The translations under genes were made by a program, and so were the position numbers. Source: Salvelinus alpinus (lineage: Eukaryota > Chordata > Actinopteri > Salmoniformes > Salmonidae). Taken from it: 64,000 nt of DNA. The stretch is from positions 33,744,430 to 33,808,429 of the forward strand of contig NC_092094.1 of assembly GCF_045679555.1 (NCBI RefSeq), read 5' to 3'. Below the pieces are notes generated by a model. That model was not told the DNA's origin. It did no database searches and worked only from the letters and a program-made list of their open reading frames with translations. Positions 47,801 through 57,639 of this stretch are shown here, in pieces. The number at the start of each line of letters is the position of its first letter. Positions within the stretch are counted from its first letter, which is position 1.

Positions 47801-48529
47801 AAGAAATTGAGCTGCAGTTCTGAGGTAGAGACAGTGACTATTCATAGTATGTTGAAGAATTACAGTGAAGTAACCCTTTTGGACCATACTATCACACTAT
47901 CACCACATTTAAGAACTCCGGGTTAAGTGAATTATCCCTTCTACCTCTAATCAGCAATCATAGGAGTCATTCATGCTCCTTAGATGCCAGGTTAGGGTTA
48001 CACACACATTTTCTGTCATGGTCTATGGACCCCCTGAAGTAGCCTTGGCCAACCCATGTATAAAACTCTAGTTCCGGCACTGATGCTGACTGCAGGAATG
48101 TCCACCAGAACTGTTGCCAGAGAATGTAATGTTAATTTCTCTACCATAAGCCACCTCCAACGTGGTTTTAAATAATTTGGCAGTAGGTCCAACCAGCTTC
48201 ACAACTGGCAGACCATGTGTATGGTGTCATGTGGGTGAGCGATTTGCTGATGTCAACGTTGTGAACAGAGTGCTGCATGAAACTACGGACAATGAACACA
48301 ATTGCATTTTATCGATGGAAATTTGAATGCACAACAATACAGTGATGAGATCCTGAGGCCCATTGTGAGGCCCTTTTTTTTTCAAGGTATCTGTGACCAA
48401 CAGATGCAAATCTATATTCCCAGTCATGTGAAATCCATAGATTAGGATTTAATTCAATTGACTGATTTCCTCATTAACTGTAACTCAGTAAAATCAATGA
48501 AAATGTTGCATTTATATTTTTGTTCAGTA
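43574..48529 (+). mobile_element. Tc1-like transposon split by a hAT element
   Basis: The left part 43,574-43,883 begins CACTGAACAAAAATATGAAC and includes the transposase start (ATGCCACAGATG...). The right part 48,091-48,529 ends with ATATTTTTGTTCAGTA, the inverted partner of the left end. TA dinucleotides flank both ends. The transposase reads on the plus strand but has early stops and is missing much of its middle. Same family as the fragments at 13,700-14,548 and 50,175-51,318. Confidence 0.85.
43884..48082 (+). mobile_element. hAT transposon, TTF-type (ZMYM1-like) transposase, degraded
   Basis: A 4,199-bp element with ends CAGGGGCGGAGCCAGAG and, complemented, CAGTGCCGGAACTAGAG, flanked by a perfect 8-bp duplication ATGCTGAC (43,876-43,883 and 48,083-48,090). 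Coding remnants on the plus strand: an acidic N-terminal part at 44,945-45,060; a TTF-type zinc finger region at 45,170-45,648 (KRAFYSSWYKDNSWLEYS, CFTCRHFSL, HINAMYAWNQHKRA); a DUF4371-like core at about 45,660-46,900 (HDLEYRNNLVGQGNDGASVM); and the hAT dimerisation region near 47,140-47,220 (SCERSFSALKLIKSHLSTTM). Many stops and shifts break the core, so this copy cannot move itself. Confidence 0.85.
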
Positions 48530-48531
48530 TA

Positions 48532-49578
48532 GTAATGACAGTGATAGATGAGTCAGGCGCGCCAGAAACCTGGATCGCGAGCCTACCACTCCATTTCACA
48601 CCATGGATGAAAGCACATTTAATTTATTCCCAGTATGGGACCTCCTATGTGTGCAAGCGCCCCCAAAAATGTTGCCTAATCATAGAATTACATACAATCC
48701 CTTTTAATTCAATAGGATCTCCGTAGGTGTAGTAGTAAAGATTTGTCATTTAACTTTTAAAATGTATTACCTTATATTCTGGCATAAACACAACCAGTCA
48801 TGATGTTTTCATCTGATTGTCAAACAGTCACTTCAAATGGCTCCTTTACTAGGCTACACGTTCATCCACTCGCAACATATTTCCAGCCTCCAAACAGTGG
48901 TGAATGGAAAGATACATATTTTATACAAAACACCAAAAAGTGTAATAACATTTCGAGATTGTCATTAGGACAGAATGTATTCGTCCACTGCTGTCCGCGC
49001 GCATCTCGGTGTCTGCCAATCATCTCTGCCTTGACAAAATGTAAATGTTCTCTTAGAACCACATCGGATTTTGGAGTTTAGGCTATATCACCAGTTAAGT
49101 CCATTTGCTCAATTCTCTGACATAAGGTAGCCTAATGATAAGCATAAATAATGGTGCTATAGCCCAATTGTCTTGACATTTTGTTTGAATGATTGTGACA
49201 GGCTCATGTTTTACCGGTATGGCGTACCACCGCTATTTATTTTGCAGGCGTGCGCGTTCACGCGAAGGGGGAGCTTTTCGGCACTACACTCGGACGCCAT
49301 ACCTGACCGACTATACATTCACCTCCGGCTTCACACCCAAGATTGTGGAAGGCGAGAAAAAACAACTAACCAATGGTTTCCACTAGATAGAACAGCCACA
49401 AAGTCAAAATTGCTGTCGTAAAAAAAAAAAAAAAAGCTTTTTTTGTCTTAATTTAAGGTTAGGTTTAGGCATATGGTTAGCAGTGTGATTGCGGTTAGGT
49501 TTTATCAGGTTTTAAGAAGATACTTTGTAGAATTATTTTTTATTTTTTTACTTTATGGGGTTGGCTGGCTGTGGTTAT
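48532..49578. other. Spacer upstream of kti12
   Basis: No gene is recognised. A short open frame at 49,173-49,421 shows no family likeness. A poly-A run lies near 49,420-49,434. Confidence 0.5.
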
Positions 49579-49602
49579 AACTTCCGGATACTACTTCCGG
49601 GT
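49579..49602 (-). promoter_or_regulatory. kti12: Paired ETS-type sites in the kti12 promoter
   Basis: Two copies of ACTTCCGG (49,580-49,587 and 49,593-49,600), 13 bases apart, lie 37-57 bases before the kti12 ATG. CCGGAAGT is the GABPA/ELK-type ETS motif common in TATA-less housekeeping promoters. No TATA box is seen. Confidence 0.55.
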
Positions 49603-49636
49603 TTATGCCTAGATAGCTGCATGTGTTTTTAGCATT

Positions 49637-52600
49637 ATGCCGCTCATAGTAATGTGTGGTTTTCCATGTAGTGGCAAAACACGAAGAGCGGTGGAATTAC
49701 AGGAATACTTTGAACAGAATACAGAGAGAAAGGTTCACATTGTAGGAGATGGAAAGTTGGGAATTGAGAAGAATGCTGTATACGCAGGTATGCTGAGAGT
49801 TAGCTGATTAGCTTGCTAAACGTTGTTGCAGTTGTTAGCTAGCTAAACGTCTTAGCTAACAGTAGCTAGCTCATATGCCTTTCAACCACAAGAGGTTGGT
49901 GGCACCTTAATTAAGGAGAACAGGCTCGTGGTAATGTTTGTAGCGGAATGGTATCAAATACACGGTTTCCATGTTTTTGATGCCATTCCATTCCGTTTCA
50001 GACATTATGAGCTGTCCTCCCCTCAGCATTCTCCACTGCCCAACCACTTTGTTCTGGGCAATGTTGCTGTTGCCATGCATGTAGCCTACACCTTTCTGTA
50101 CCGACTGTTCCCGAGATTATAGAAATATAATTAATTATAGTTATGTGGTTCTAACTTGCTGTTCTAGCATAGCTAACGTATATGCCTCATGCAGCACGAC
50201 ACATCTCCTTCGACAATACTGTTGATCAGGCCTGTGGAATGTTGTCCTACTTCAATGGCTGTGCGAAGTTGCTGGAACTGGAACACTGTCGTACCCTTCG
50301 ACCCAGAGCATCCAAAATATGCTCAATGAGTGACATGTCTGAGTATGCAGGCCATGGAAGAACGGACATTTTCAGCTTCCAGGAATTGTGTACCAATCCT
50401 TGCGACATGGGGCCATGCATTGTCATGCTGAAGCATGAGGTGATGGCGGCGAATGAATGGCATGACAATGTGCATTCAAATTGCCATTGATAAAATTGTG
50501 TTCATTGTCCATATATGCCTGCCCATAACCAACATAGGGCAAACCGCTCGCCTACACGATGCTGTCTGCCATCTGCCTGTTTGATACCGAGATAAATCTG
50601 TGAAGAACGCACTTCCAGCATGCCAGTGGCCATCAAAGGTTAACATTTGTCCATTGAAGTATGTTACGACGCCAAACTGCAGTCAGGTCAAGACTCTGGT
50701 GAGGATGACGAGCACGCAGAGGATCTTCCTATGACAGTTTGTGCAGAATTTCATTGGTTGTGCAAACCCACAGTTTCATCAGCTGTCCGGGTGGCTCGTC
50801 TATGACCATCCTGCAGATGAAGAAGCAGGATGTGGAGGTCCTGGGCTGGCGTGGTTACATGCAGTCTGCGGTTGTGATGCCGTTGGACGTACTGCCAAAT
50901 TTTCTAAAACAATGTTGGAGGCAGGTTATGGTAAAGAAATTAACATTCAATTCTCTGGCACCAACTCTGGTGGATATTCCTGCAATCAGCATGCCAATTG
51001 CACGCTCCCTCAACTTGAGACATCTGTGGCGTTGTGTGTGACAACTGCACATTTTAGTGGCCTTTTATTGTTCCCATCACAAGGTGCACGTGTGTAAGGA
51101 TCATGCTGTTTAATCAGCTTCTTGATATGCCACACATGTCAGGCGGATGGATTATCTTGGCAAAGGAAAAATGCTCACTAACAGGGATGTAAACAAATTT
51201 GTGCACAAAATTTCGGGGAAATAAGCTTTTTGTGTGTATGGAACATTTCTGTGATTTTTACTTCAGCTCATGAAACGTGACCAACACTTGACATGTTGCG
51301 TTTATATTTATGTTCAGTCTACAACCAGTTAGCACTTCGGACATTTCTGAGTTTCCTAGTTCCAACTAGCACGTGAACGCAGCATGTGCCAATATTGCCC
51401 CATACATTCCTCCCCTTATGTATTAACAACAGTGAAGCAATAGCCAATAAATAGGATATTGATTGTAGTTCCAGCTCACATATTAACATTGTTGATATGT
51501 GTCACAGATTCTCAGAATGAGAAAAATGTAAGAGGATCTCTAAGAGCTGAAGCAGAGAGGTGAGTGTACTGCTCATAGATTGTGTAAAGTTGCTGCCTCT
51601 ATTTCCAGAATCAAATTTGATTTGTTTTGAAGTTACAGATAAGAATTCATTAAAAATGTTGCTTTGTTGCATTAGGAGAATCAACAAAGAGGATATTGTA
51701 ATTCTGGATTCATTGAACTATATCAAAGGTAAATGTTCTCCATTTGTTTTTTTATAATTGATTTTGATCGATATTGCAAATAAAAGTGTGTGGGTGGCTA
51801 TGGCAATAAGGTGCTTTCTACGTATATCACCTAAACGTCTTTAAATTTGTGTTTCTTCTATTGTAATCCATTAGGTTACAGATATGAACTTTTTTGTCTG
51901 ATCAAACACACACAGACGCCTCACTGTCTGGTATGTGATATGTTGATGGAAAACATGATTTTAACAGTGGCTGTGCATGATACCCCTTGGGGTAGACTAG
52001 CCATTATGGGTGGGTGGAGTTTGCACTCTGTTTCAAATTTAGGACCACCATGGCGTACATTGCTTATGTAGTTTAGGTGTACGCTACCAATCAAAATATG
52101 CTTTCTTTAATTCATGATATTTGTTTTCTCGGTGACACTGAGATTTACCTCTTAATTGTACCATATTTATTCATGAAGGTTTACTGTTTGACGTCAGCTG
52201 AAGTGAGCTCAACATGGAACACAGAAAGGGATGTTGAAGAGCAGTACACTCAGGAGATGTAAGTAGACCAAGTTACTTTCCCTTGGACAATTTTTATTTT
52301 GCTCACAGGATTTATAAGAGCTAAAGACAGTACTGCTCAAAGACCCGCCTTGTTCTCAATGAGTCATTGTATGTCTAAACAACATAGCCATCTCCACATT
52401 TTAACAAATTCAGACTACTTTTTGAAAACGTTTTAAGATACCATTGGTGCCTAATTCTTGCTCATGTTGTGTTATTGCCTAAATTGGTAGGGAAACACAT
52501 TGACAAATTGAATAAACAATTGTCTGATGCATTGCACTATAGTGTTTTGTAGTTTACGCAAATGTTCAACACCTGTCCCCAAATAGGTTTTTATGGAAAC

Positions 52601-54370
52601 AAAAGGAAAGAAAGAAATACATAATCAATAAAATAAATCACAATCTCATATCAATACATTGTATTTGTAACCTTTATTTAACTAGGAAAGTCAATTAAGA
52701 ACAAATTCTTAATTACAATGACAGCCTACACCGGCCAAACCCGGACAACGCTGGGCCAATTGTGCGCTGCCCTATGGGACTCCCAATCACGGCCGGTTGT
52801 GATACAGCCTGGAATCGAACTAGGGTTGCCAGAGATGCAGTGCCTTAGACCGCTGCGCCACTCAGGAGCCCTGATTTCCAATTACATTTTAGTCATTTAC
52901 ATTATCACAATTATATGCACAATGAAAATGCCATAGGCTTCAATTAGATGCATGAGTGAAATTCCATTTGCTAATGTGACTTGCAGACTCATGATCTTTG
53001 GTTCTGCTTTTGCTTTCACAGCCTAGATGCGCTGGTGCTGAGATTTGAAACTCCAGACTCCAGGAACAGATGGGACAGCCCACTTTTCACCATTCAGAAA
53101 GAAGACACACTTCCATTTGAAGCCATCTCTGATGCCATCTTCAAAAGGAAGGCACCCCCTCCTAACCAGTCGACACAGAGTGTAAGGAACTTGTTTACAT
53201 GCATAAATCACAAAGTAATGTTTCTGCATGCAGTTGGTAGTTTCAGGTTTTAGGTGAAGTTTTTCATCTATCTGTTGCAGCAACCACTGTCATCTACAAA
53301 CTTCTTGTATGAGCTGGACAAAGTCACGCAAGATGTGTTGATGGTGAGCCTGCTGTTTTCTTCTGTTTCTCTGTTTTTCTTTCAGGATCATTTGTTGAAT
53401 TGATTATTTTTTAATGCACAACATTATTGCTTCAGTTGTGTTATTAAATACTGTCTGCAATGCTGTCTGTTGGAAGAATGTATATTGACTCTTTCTGTTT
53501 GTTCCAGGCAATTCTCAACTCCCAGAAGACAAGTGTTCCAGGGGATCTCATTGCTGTTCCAGGAGCTACAGAAAAGATATCCTTTGCCACATTTTGCATG
53601 TTGCTCACAAATAACCCCCTCCTCCTTCTAAAATGTATTGTTTATTTGACAGTCTCTCATGGACGTATTCTTTTTAATTTAATCACCACCTCACAACAGT
53701 CTAGCACCAACAGGGGTTAAAGTCATATTGTATCAAATAACTGGACCTCTTAGCATGGGGCTGTGGATAAATGGATATCCATCAAAGAGTATCTTTCATT
53801 TGATGCAGTTGGTGGCGCAGAAACTGAGCCACCAGAAAGGTCTCGCCATCAAACACATAGGATGTTTGAGACGGGGACCAAATCATTGGAAGCATGGCGA
53901 CAGGCTTTTATCAGGATTCCGAAGCAGACTCAGAAACCAGTACTTTGTTGTTCCCCTTGCAGCTCACTTTGAACAACATAGCACAGGCAAAGAAGTGCTA
54001 GTGGAGTCTTGAACTACAAAATGTGAGTTGAATATTGATTGTCTTCAGAGAGATGACGTTTCTTCACAGCCTTCTGAAAGCATATATTCATCTCTTCAAA
54101 TTGTGGTTTCGGGACATAAAGGGGCCGAAGCCAAATGTATTCGATACCGTAACCTTGCTTTCAGCTCTGACACATCAGAGAATTCATGAGTGTTTATCAC
54201 TGTGTTTCCTTAACCTGATGTCAAACATAGAACTGACCAGAAGTCTAAACATGGCAGAGCTCCGGAAACTACGACGCCAGTTCATCAGCTACACCAAGAT
54301 GCACCCGACAGAGAATATTGGACACATTGCTAACATGTTTGTACAGTATCTAAACAAGAGTATACATTGA
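49637..54370 (+). CDS. kti12: KTI12 homologue (Elongator-associated P-loop protein), nine exons
   Basis: KTI12 is a P-loop ATPase that binds tRNA and works with the Elongator complex in wobble-uridine modification. Exons: 49,637-49,787, 51,508-51,559, 51,676-51,728, 51,875-51,930, 52,179-52,258, 53,022-53,181, 53,281-53,343, 53,508-53,576, 54,227-54,370; 276 codons with stop, all in frame. MPLIVMCGFPCSGKTRRAVE carries the Walker A motif (GFPCSGKT, residues 8-15). DIVILDSLNYIKGYRYELFC is the Walker B region. LRFETPDSRNRWDSPLF, APPPNQSTQSQPLSSTNFL and LRRQFISYTKMHP are conserved blocks of the C-terminal half. At 275 aa it is shorter than the human protein (about 354) because the middle linker is short. 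The last intron is AT-AC, see findings. Intron 1 holds a Tc1 fragment and intron 5 a SINE. Confidence 0.93.
50175..51318 (-). mobile_element. Tc1-like transposon fragment in kti12 intron 1
   Basis: Minus-strand transposase pieces: RERAIGMLIAGISTRVGARE (N-terminal helix-turn-helix part, near 50,960-51,020) and MSVLPWPAYSDMSLIEHI (C-terminal catalytic block, near 50,300-50,390). The right end TTTATATTTATGTTCAGT matches the family terminus, and the left terminus is not seen. Multiple stops and small gaps show it is dead. Same family as 43,574-48,529. Confidence 0.85.
52663..52884 (-). mobile_element. SmaI/HpaI-type salmonid SINE in kti12 intron 5
   Basis: Reverse complement of a near-complete SINE. 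The tRNA-like head at the right reads, when complemented, GGGCTCCTGAGTGGCGCAGC and then a GTTCGATTCCAGGC B-box. The tail CCTTTATTTAACTAGGAAAG is at the left. Confidence 0.88.
53577..54226 (+). other. kti12: U12-type AT-AC intron of kti12
   Basis: The exon ends GCTACAGAAAAG and the intron opens with ATATCCTTT, the consensus of minor-spliceosome AT-AC introns. It closes with ...GTCAAAC before ATAGAACTGACC. A perfect-looking U12 branch site TTCCTTAAC lies at 54,206-54,214, about 13 bases before the AC. The joined reading GATEKIELTRSLNMAEL aligns with the human GTTEHLRFTRPLTMAEL without gap. Confidence 0.88.
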
Positions 54371-55746
54371 TTACTTTTTATTTTAACGCCTTTGGTTCAG
54401 GTCAATAAAATTAAGGGAATGCCTTGTATGATATGTTTACATTGTCTGAGACAAGTACTTTCATTTTAAGTATCTTTGTGTGTCTCTTAATGTGTTTCAG
54501 AGGCTGCATCGAGGTTGCCCTTTTGGTATGAATCAAAATGGATCATATTTAGCTGTTAATGTTTCACAAAATTATATAAGACTGCAAACTTATTACAGAG
54601 TAGTCTGGCAGGTTTTTGGGGTAATCTGTAACAGTCGGTCTATTAATTAGTGCAGTATAAATATTCTTTATCCAGTTTATTTTTGTCCATAGGAGGCTAA
54701 TGCAAGATGTTTCTATTGGGGTTTTCCCCATTGGTTTAGTATACTAAGCAGTCTTTACACTAAGCAGAGATTAAAGTGACACTGCATGACTGCTCAATTT
54801 CTTAGTTTATAATATTTTATATTTGTCAATACGCATTGATTATTGCTTTCATTTCTATACTAGTATAACATTGTGAGTGCAATGTATAATCCATTAAATT
54901 CATAATACAAAACTACAAAACCATACACTGACATTTAAGAATCATGGATTAATGTTTATTGAAACATGCACTACCCTGTACAATAGGATGGTCAGGGATT
55001 TTGTTAGCTGTTTTCAGTGAGAATACAGCACAATACAAAATGTCAGTTCACTTGTGGCTTCAGTACTCCAAGCAGTGGGTCTGTGGGGATGTGCAATGAA
55101 TTGGCCTGCGGCTGAATCTAGTTGATGGTCCCTGACGTAAGCAGGATAATTCCATCCTACTGCTGAGACTATTTCAGAGGTGTTTGATGCTTCATCGTTT
55201 TAGCCTGACGTGTGACCACTTCCCAAGTTAGGCTTTGCTGCCTGCTAATTGTAACACTTTGTCTTATCAATTACATTAATGTCATCGTATGCCTGCTGAT
55301 GCTACTGTAATTGCAAAATCAGGAGATTAAGAGAAATAAGGGCTCATTTCAAAGAGTAAAATGTCAATTTTGATGAGAGCAACTCTGACATTTATTTTCT
55401 TGAATATTCCTAAAGCATTTAGAAAGCTAACATGTTTTCCTTGTGGAGTTCTATTCCATCTCAGTGGTTTCTCATTAATGACCAGCGAGCCCATAGGCTT
55501 TGTATTATCACCCTGTGCTTTTCAGATTGCCTTGCCTTTGTTCCTAGGGAGACATTGGAGCAAAATCCACTCTCTGTCAATCATTCAGCCTAAACGCAGA
55601 TGGCAGTGGACAAGTCTTTGTGCTAACCCAGTCTACAAAAAAGTCCCCATTCCCTTATCAGTACCTCCCTGACATTAAGGTTTCCGCTCCAGGTCCAACG
55701 TGATCTGAAAATGGTGTAGGCTACAGAGTAACAGGATGCCATAATA

Positions 55747-55868
55747 CATTTATTTTATTCTCCTTACCTTATCAATTGATGTAGAGTGGTCTATTTATTT
55801 TATTCTCCTTACCTTATCAATTCATGTAGAGTGGTCCATTTATTTTATTCTCCTTACCAATTCATTAT
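55747..55868 (+). repeat. 49-bp tandem repeat, about 2.5 copies
   Basis: Units contain TTTATTTTATTCTCCTTACC, then TTATCAATT-ATGTAGAGTGG. A further piece (TAGAGTGGTCCATTTATTTGG) lies at 56,054-56,074 beyond a SINE, which suggests that the SINE landed in the array. Confidence 0.85.
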
Positions 55869-55871
55869 AAG

Positions 55872-56050
55872 GTGGCAGGTAGCCTAGTGGTTTGAGTGTA
55901 GGACTAGTAACCGAAAGGTTGCAAGATCAAATCCTTGAGCTGACAAGGTAAAAATCTGTCGTTCTGCTGCTGAACAAGGCAGTTAACCCACTGTTCCTCA
56001 TTGAAAATAAGAATTTGTTCTTAACTGGTTTGCCTAGTAAAATAAATAAA
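55872..56050 (+). mobile_element. HpaI-type salmonid SINE
   Basis: Head GGTGGCAGGTAGCCTAGTGG, B-box-like GGTTGCAAGATCAAATCC, middle GAACAAGGCAGTTAACCCAC, tail TTCTTAACTGGTTTGCCTAG with an AAATAAATAAA end. Inserted in the 49-bp tandem repeat. Confidence 0.92.
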
Positions 56051-56709
56051 CTCTAGAGTGGTCCATTTATTTGGATGCTTTGGAACTGTCTTTTTAGATC
56101 ACCCAAAGAGCTATGCCAGTTTATATGGCTCTATAAGTTATATCATACTAGATTTTTGGTTTAACCAAGCTCTGTCACATAGCTATGTCTCTAATTGGCT
56201 CAATTGTTCTTGTCCTGTACTTCAACCTTGACCCTGGCAAACAAACAGCGGATTTGTTGATTAGAAATCTCCTAAACCCTTCTAACCAGAGGAAAACAGG
56301 AACATCCTGACTAAGCTGTACCTCTTCAAAGAACGAAATAATCTTTTATGTAAGAATTAGCACATTTATGCTGCATGGTGTAGAATGTTATTTGCTGAAT
56401 CAGACTGAACATGCATGACAAAATGTGATTTAAAAAATAGTTTGCTTCCTTCCTCTGGGGCAAAAGGTAAACTTGGAGTTTGCTGTATAGTTGTACCCTC
56501 CGACTATGTATTACTAAGGACCATTACTTTTGCTCTTATTCTACCCATTATATTGTCATATGATTCATCCATTTAGAAAAACTTTACACGTGTATAAAAG
56601 TTTAGTACATTTTAATACAATTGATGTCAGTAAATTACTAATAAAAACAAATACATTTATTCGAACATGTAAGCATGAGGGTAATCAAAATGATAGTGAA
56701 TGGTCCTAT

Positions 56710-57562
56710 TTACAGTGAATACACAACTTTTTTCTCAGTTATTTTCCCTGGCAGGATGGCAGTGCCAAATAGCCTGTCCCAGTGGCTGAAGAAAGGTGCA
56801 TAGTTACTGTTGGGCTTCTGGTGGTGCATGTCATGAGCTGGTGCTCCTCCTAACAGACCAAATGGTACCAGGTGGTTGAGACCCCATGGCAGGTCATAGC
56901 CTATGTGGTCCTCCACTGACATCCAGATACTGAAGATGGTGACGCACCAGGTAGTAAAAGGGTGGCATTTCAGCAGGATGGGGTCCAGGTTGCTCCAGAA
57001 TCCCACAGTTATCAGTTCTGGAATGCTGAGTTGCTGGGTGTTCCAGGAAAAGGGTGCCATGTATTCGTGGTGGATGGCATGGACCCACCGATACAGTTGT
57101 GGATGCTTGTGGTGCACAAAGTGCCACATATAGTACTGGGTGTCAAAAAGAAGGAGGGCAGCAAGTCCATCAATGAGAACCTCTACCACAGTTGGAGCAC
57201 TGGAAGGCAGCACCACTGAAGGCATAAAGCAGGTCTGAGTCAGCACAGCAGGCAGAACAAAGATCAAGTGGTTATACACAGCCCTTCCGAAGCTCTTTGC
57301 CATCATCCTCATGGTTGGACGTCTCTCTTGCTGGATCTTGTAGTGGTGAATGGAGGGGACCTTGTCTCCCAGGAGGTCTAGTACAGCAAAGGGGAGACTG
57401 GAGAAGAAGTAACTGGAGAAGCAGAGTATGACAGGGAAGAAGGGAGATGAGAAAGTAGTGGTTGAAAAGGAAATAGTCCCATAGAGGCTGAAGAAGCCTA
57501 TCGGAGGATCTGGAGAAGGTAGGAACCTGCAAAGGCAGCTGAACCTTGCTGATGTTCAACAT
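56710..57562 (-). pseudogene. ch25h: Cholesterol 25-hydroxylase-like, single exon with one frameshift
   Basis: A membrane di-iron oxygenase of the fatty-acid-hydroxylase group in the ER, which makes 25-hydroxycholesterol in the family. Read from MLNISKVQLPLQ (57,562), the N-terminal frame runs through SRSSDRLLQPLWDYFLFNHY. From about 57,447 the family sequence continues in another frame as SSPFFPVILCFSSYFFSSLP, then to the stop. The span is 853 bases, not a multiple of three. The histidine motifs are intact: HFVHH, HAIHHEY and HDMHHQ, with a GYDLPWGLNHLVPFG block. The start was chosen because a TATA box lies 55 bases before it, while the ATG at 57,610 would fall too close to the box. The frameshift could be a true loss or a sequencing slip. 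Fish have several ch25h-like paralogues, so the exact one is open. Confidence 0.85.
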
Positions 57563-57616
57563 CCTGGTTACTCTGGATGCCTGTGGCTGTAATGTGCAGA
57601 GAGAAGACATTCTCCC

Positions 57617-57627
57617 TTTATATAGTG
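57617..57627 (-). promoter_or_regulatory. ch25h: TATA box of the ch25h-like gene
   Basis: TATATAAAGGG on the minus strand. Transcription would begin near 57,590, which favours the ATG at 57,562 over the one at 57,610. Confidence 0.6.
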
Positions 57628-57639
57628 CTGAGCTAAGGA

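Larger units (their letters stand above)
54371..56709. other. kti12 3' region and spacer to the ch25h-like gene
   Basis: AATAAA at about 54,404 may end the kti12 transcript. The rest holds no recognised gene. A 49-bp tandem repeat and a SINE at 55,740-56,060 are listed separately. Open frames at 55,361-55,672 and 56,530-56,718 show no family likeness. Confidence 0.5.

Noticed and set aside
50182-51097. Host exons inside kti12 intron 1
   Set aside because: The open frames here are pieces and reverse readings of a Tc1-like transposase.
54035-54370. Open frame running into the last kti12 exon as a possible separate gene
   Set aside because: Only the part from 54,227 on is KTI12-like. The upstream part lies in the AT-AC intron.
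55361-55672. Open frame of 103 codons on the plus strand
   Set aside because: No family likeness, low-complexity hydrophobic start, no splice or promoter context.
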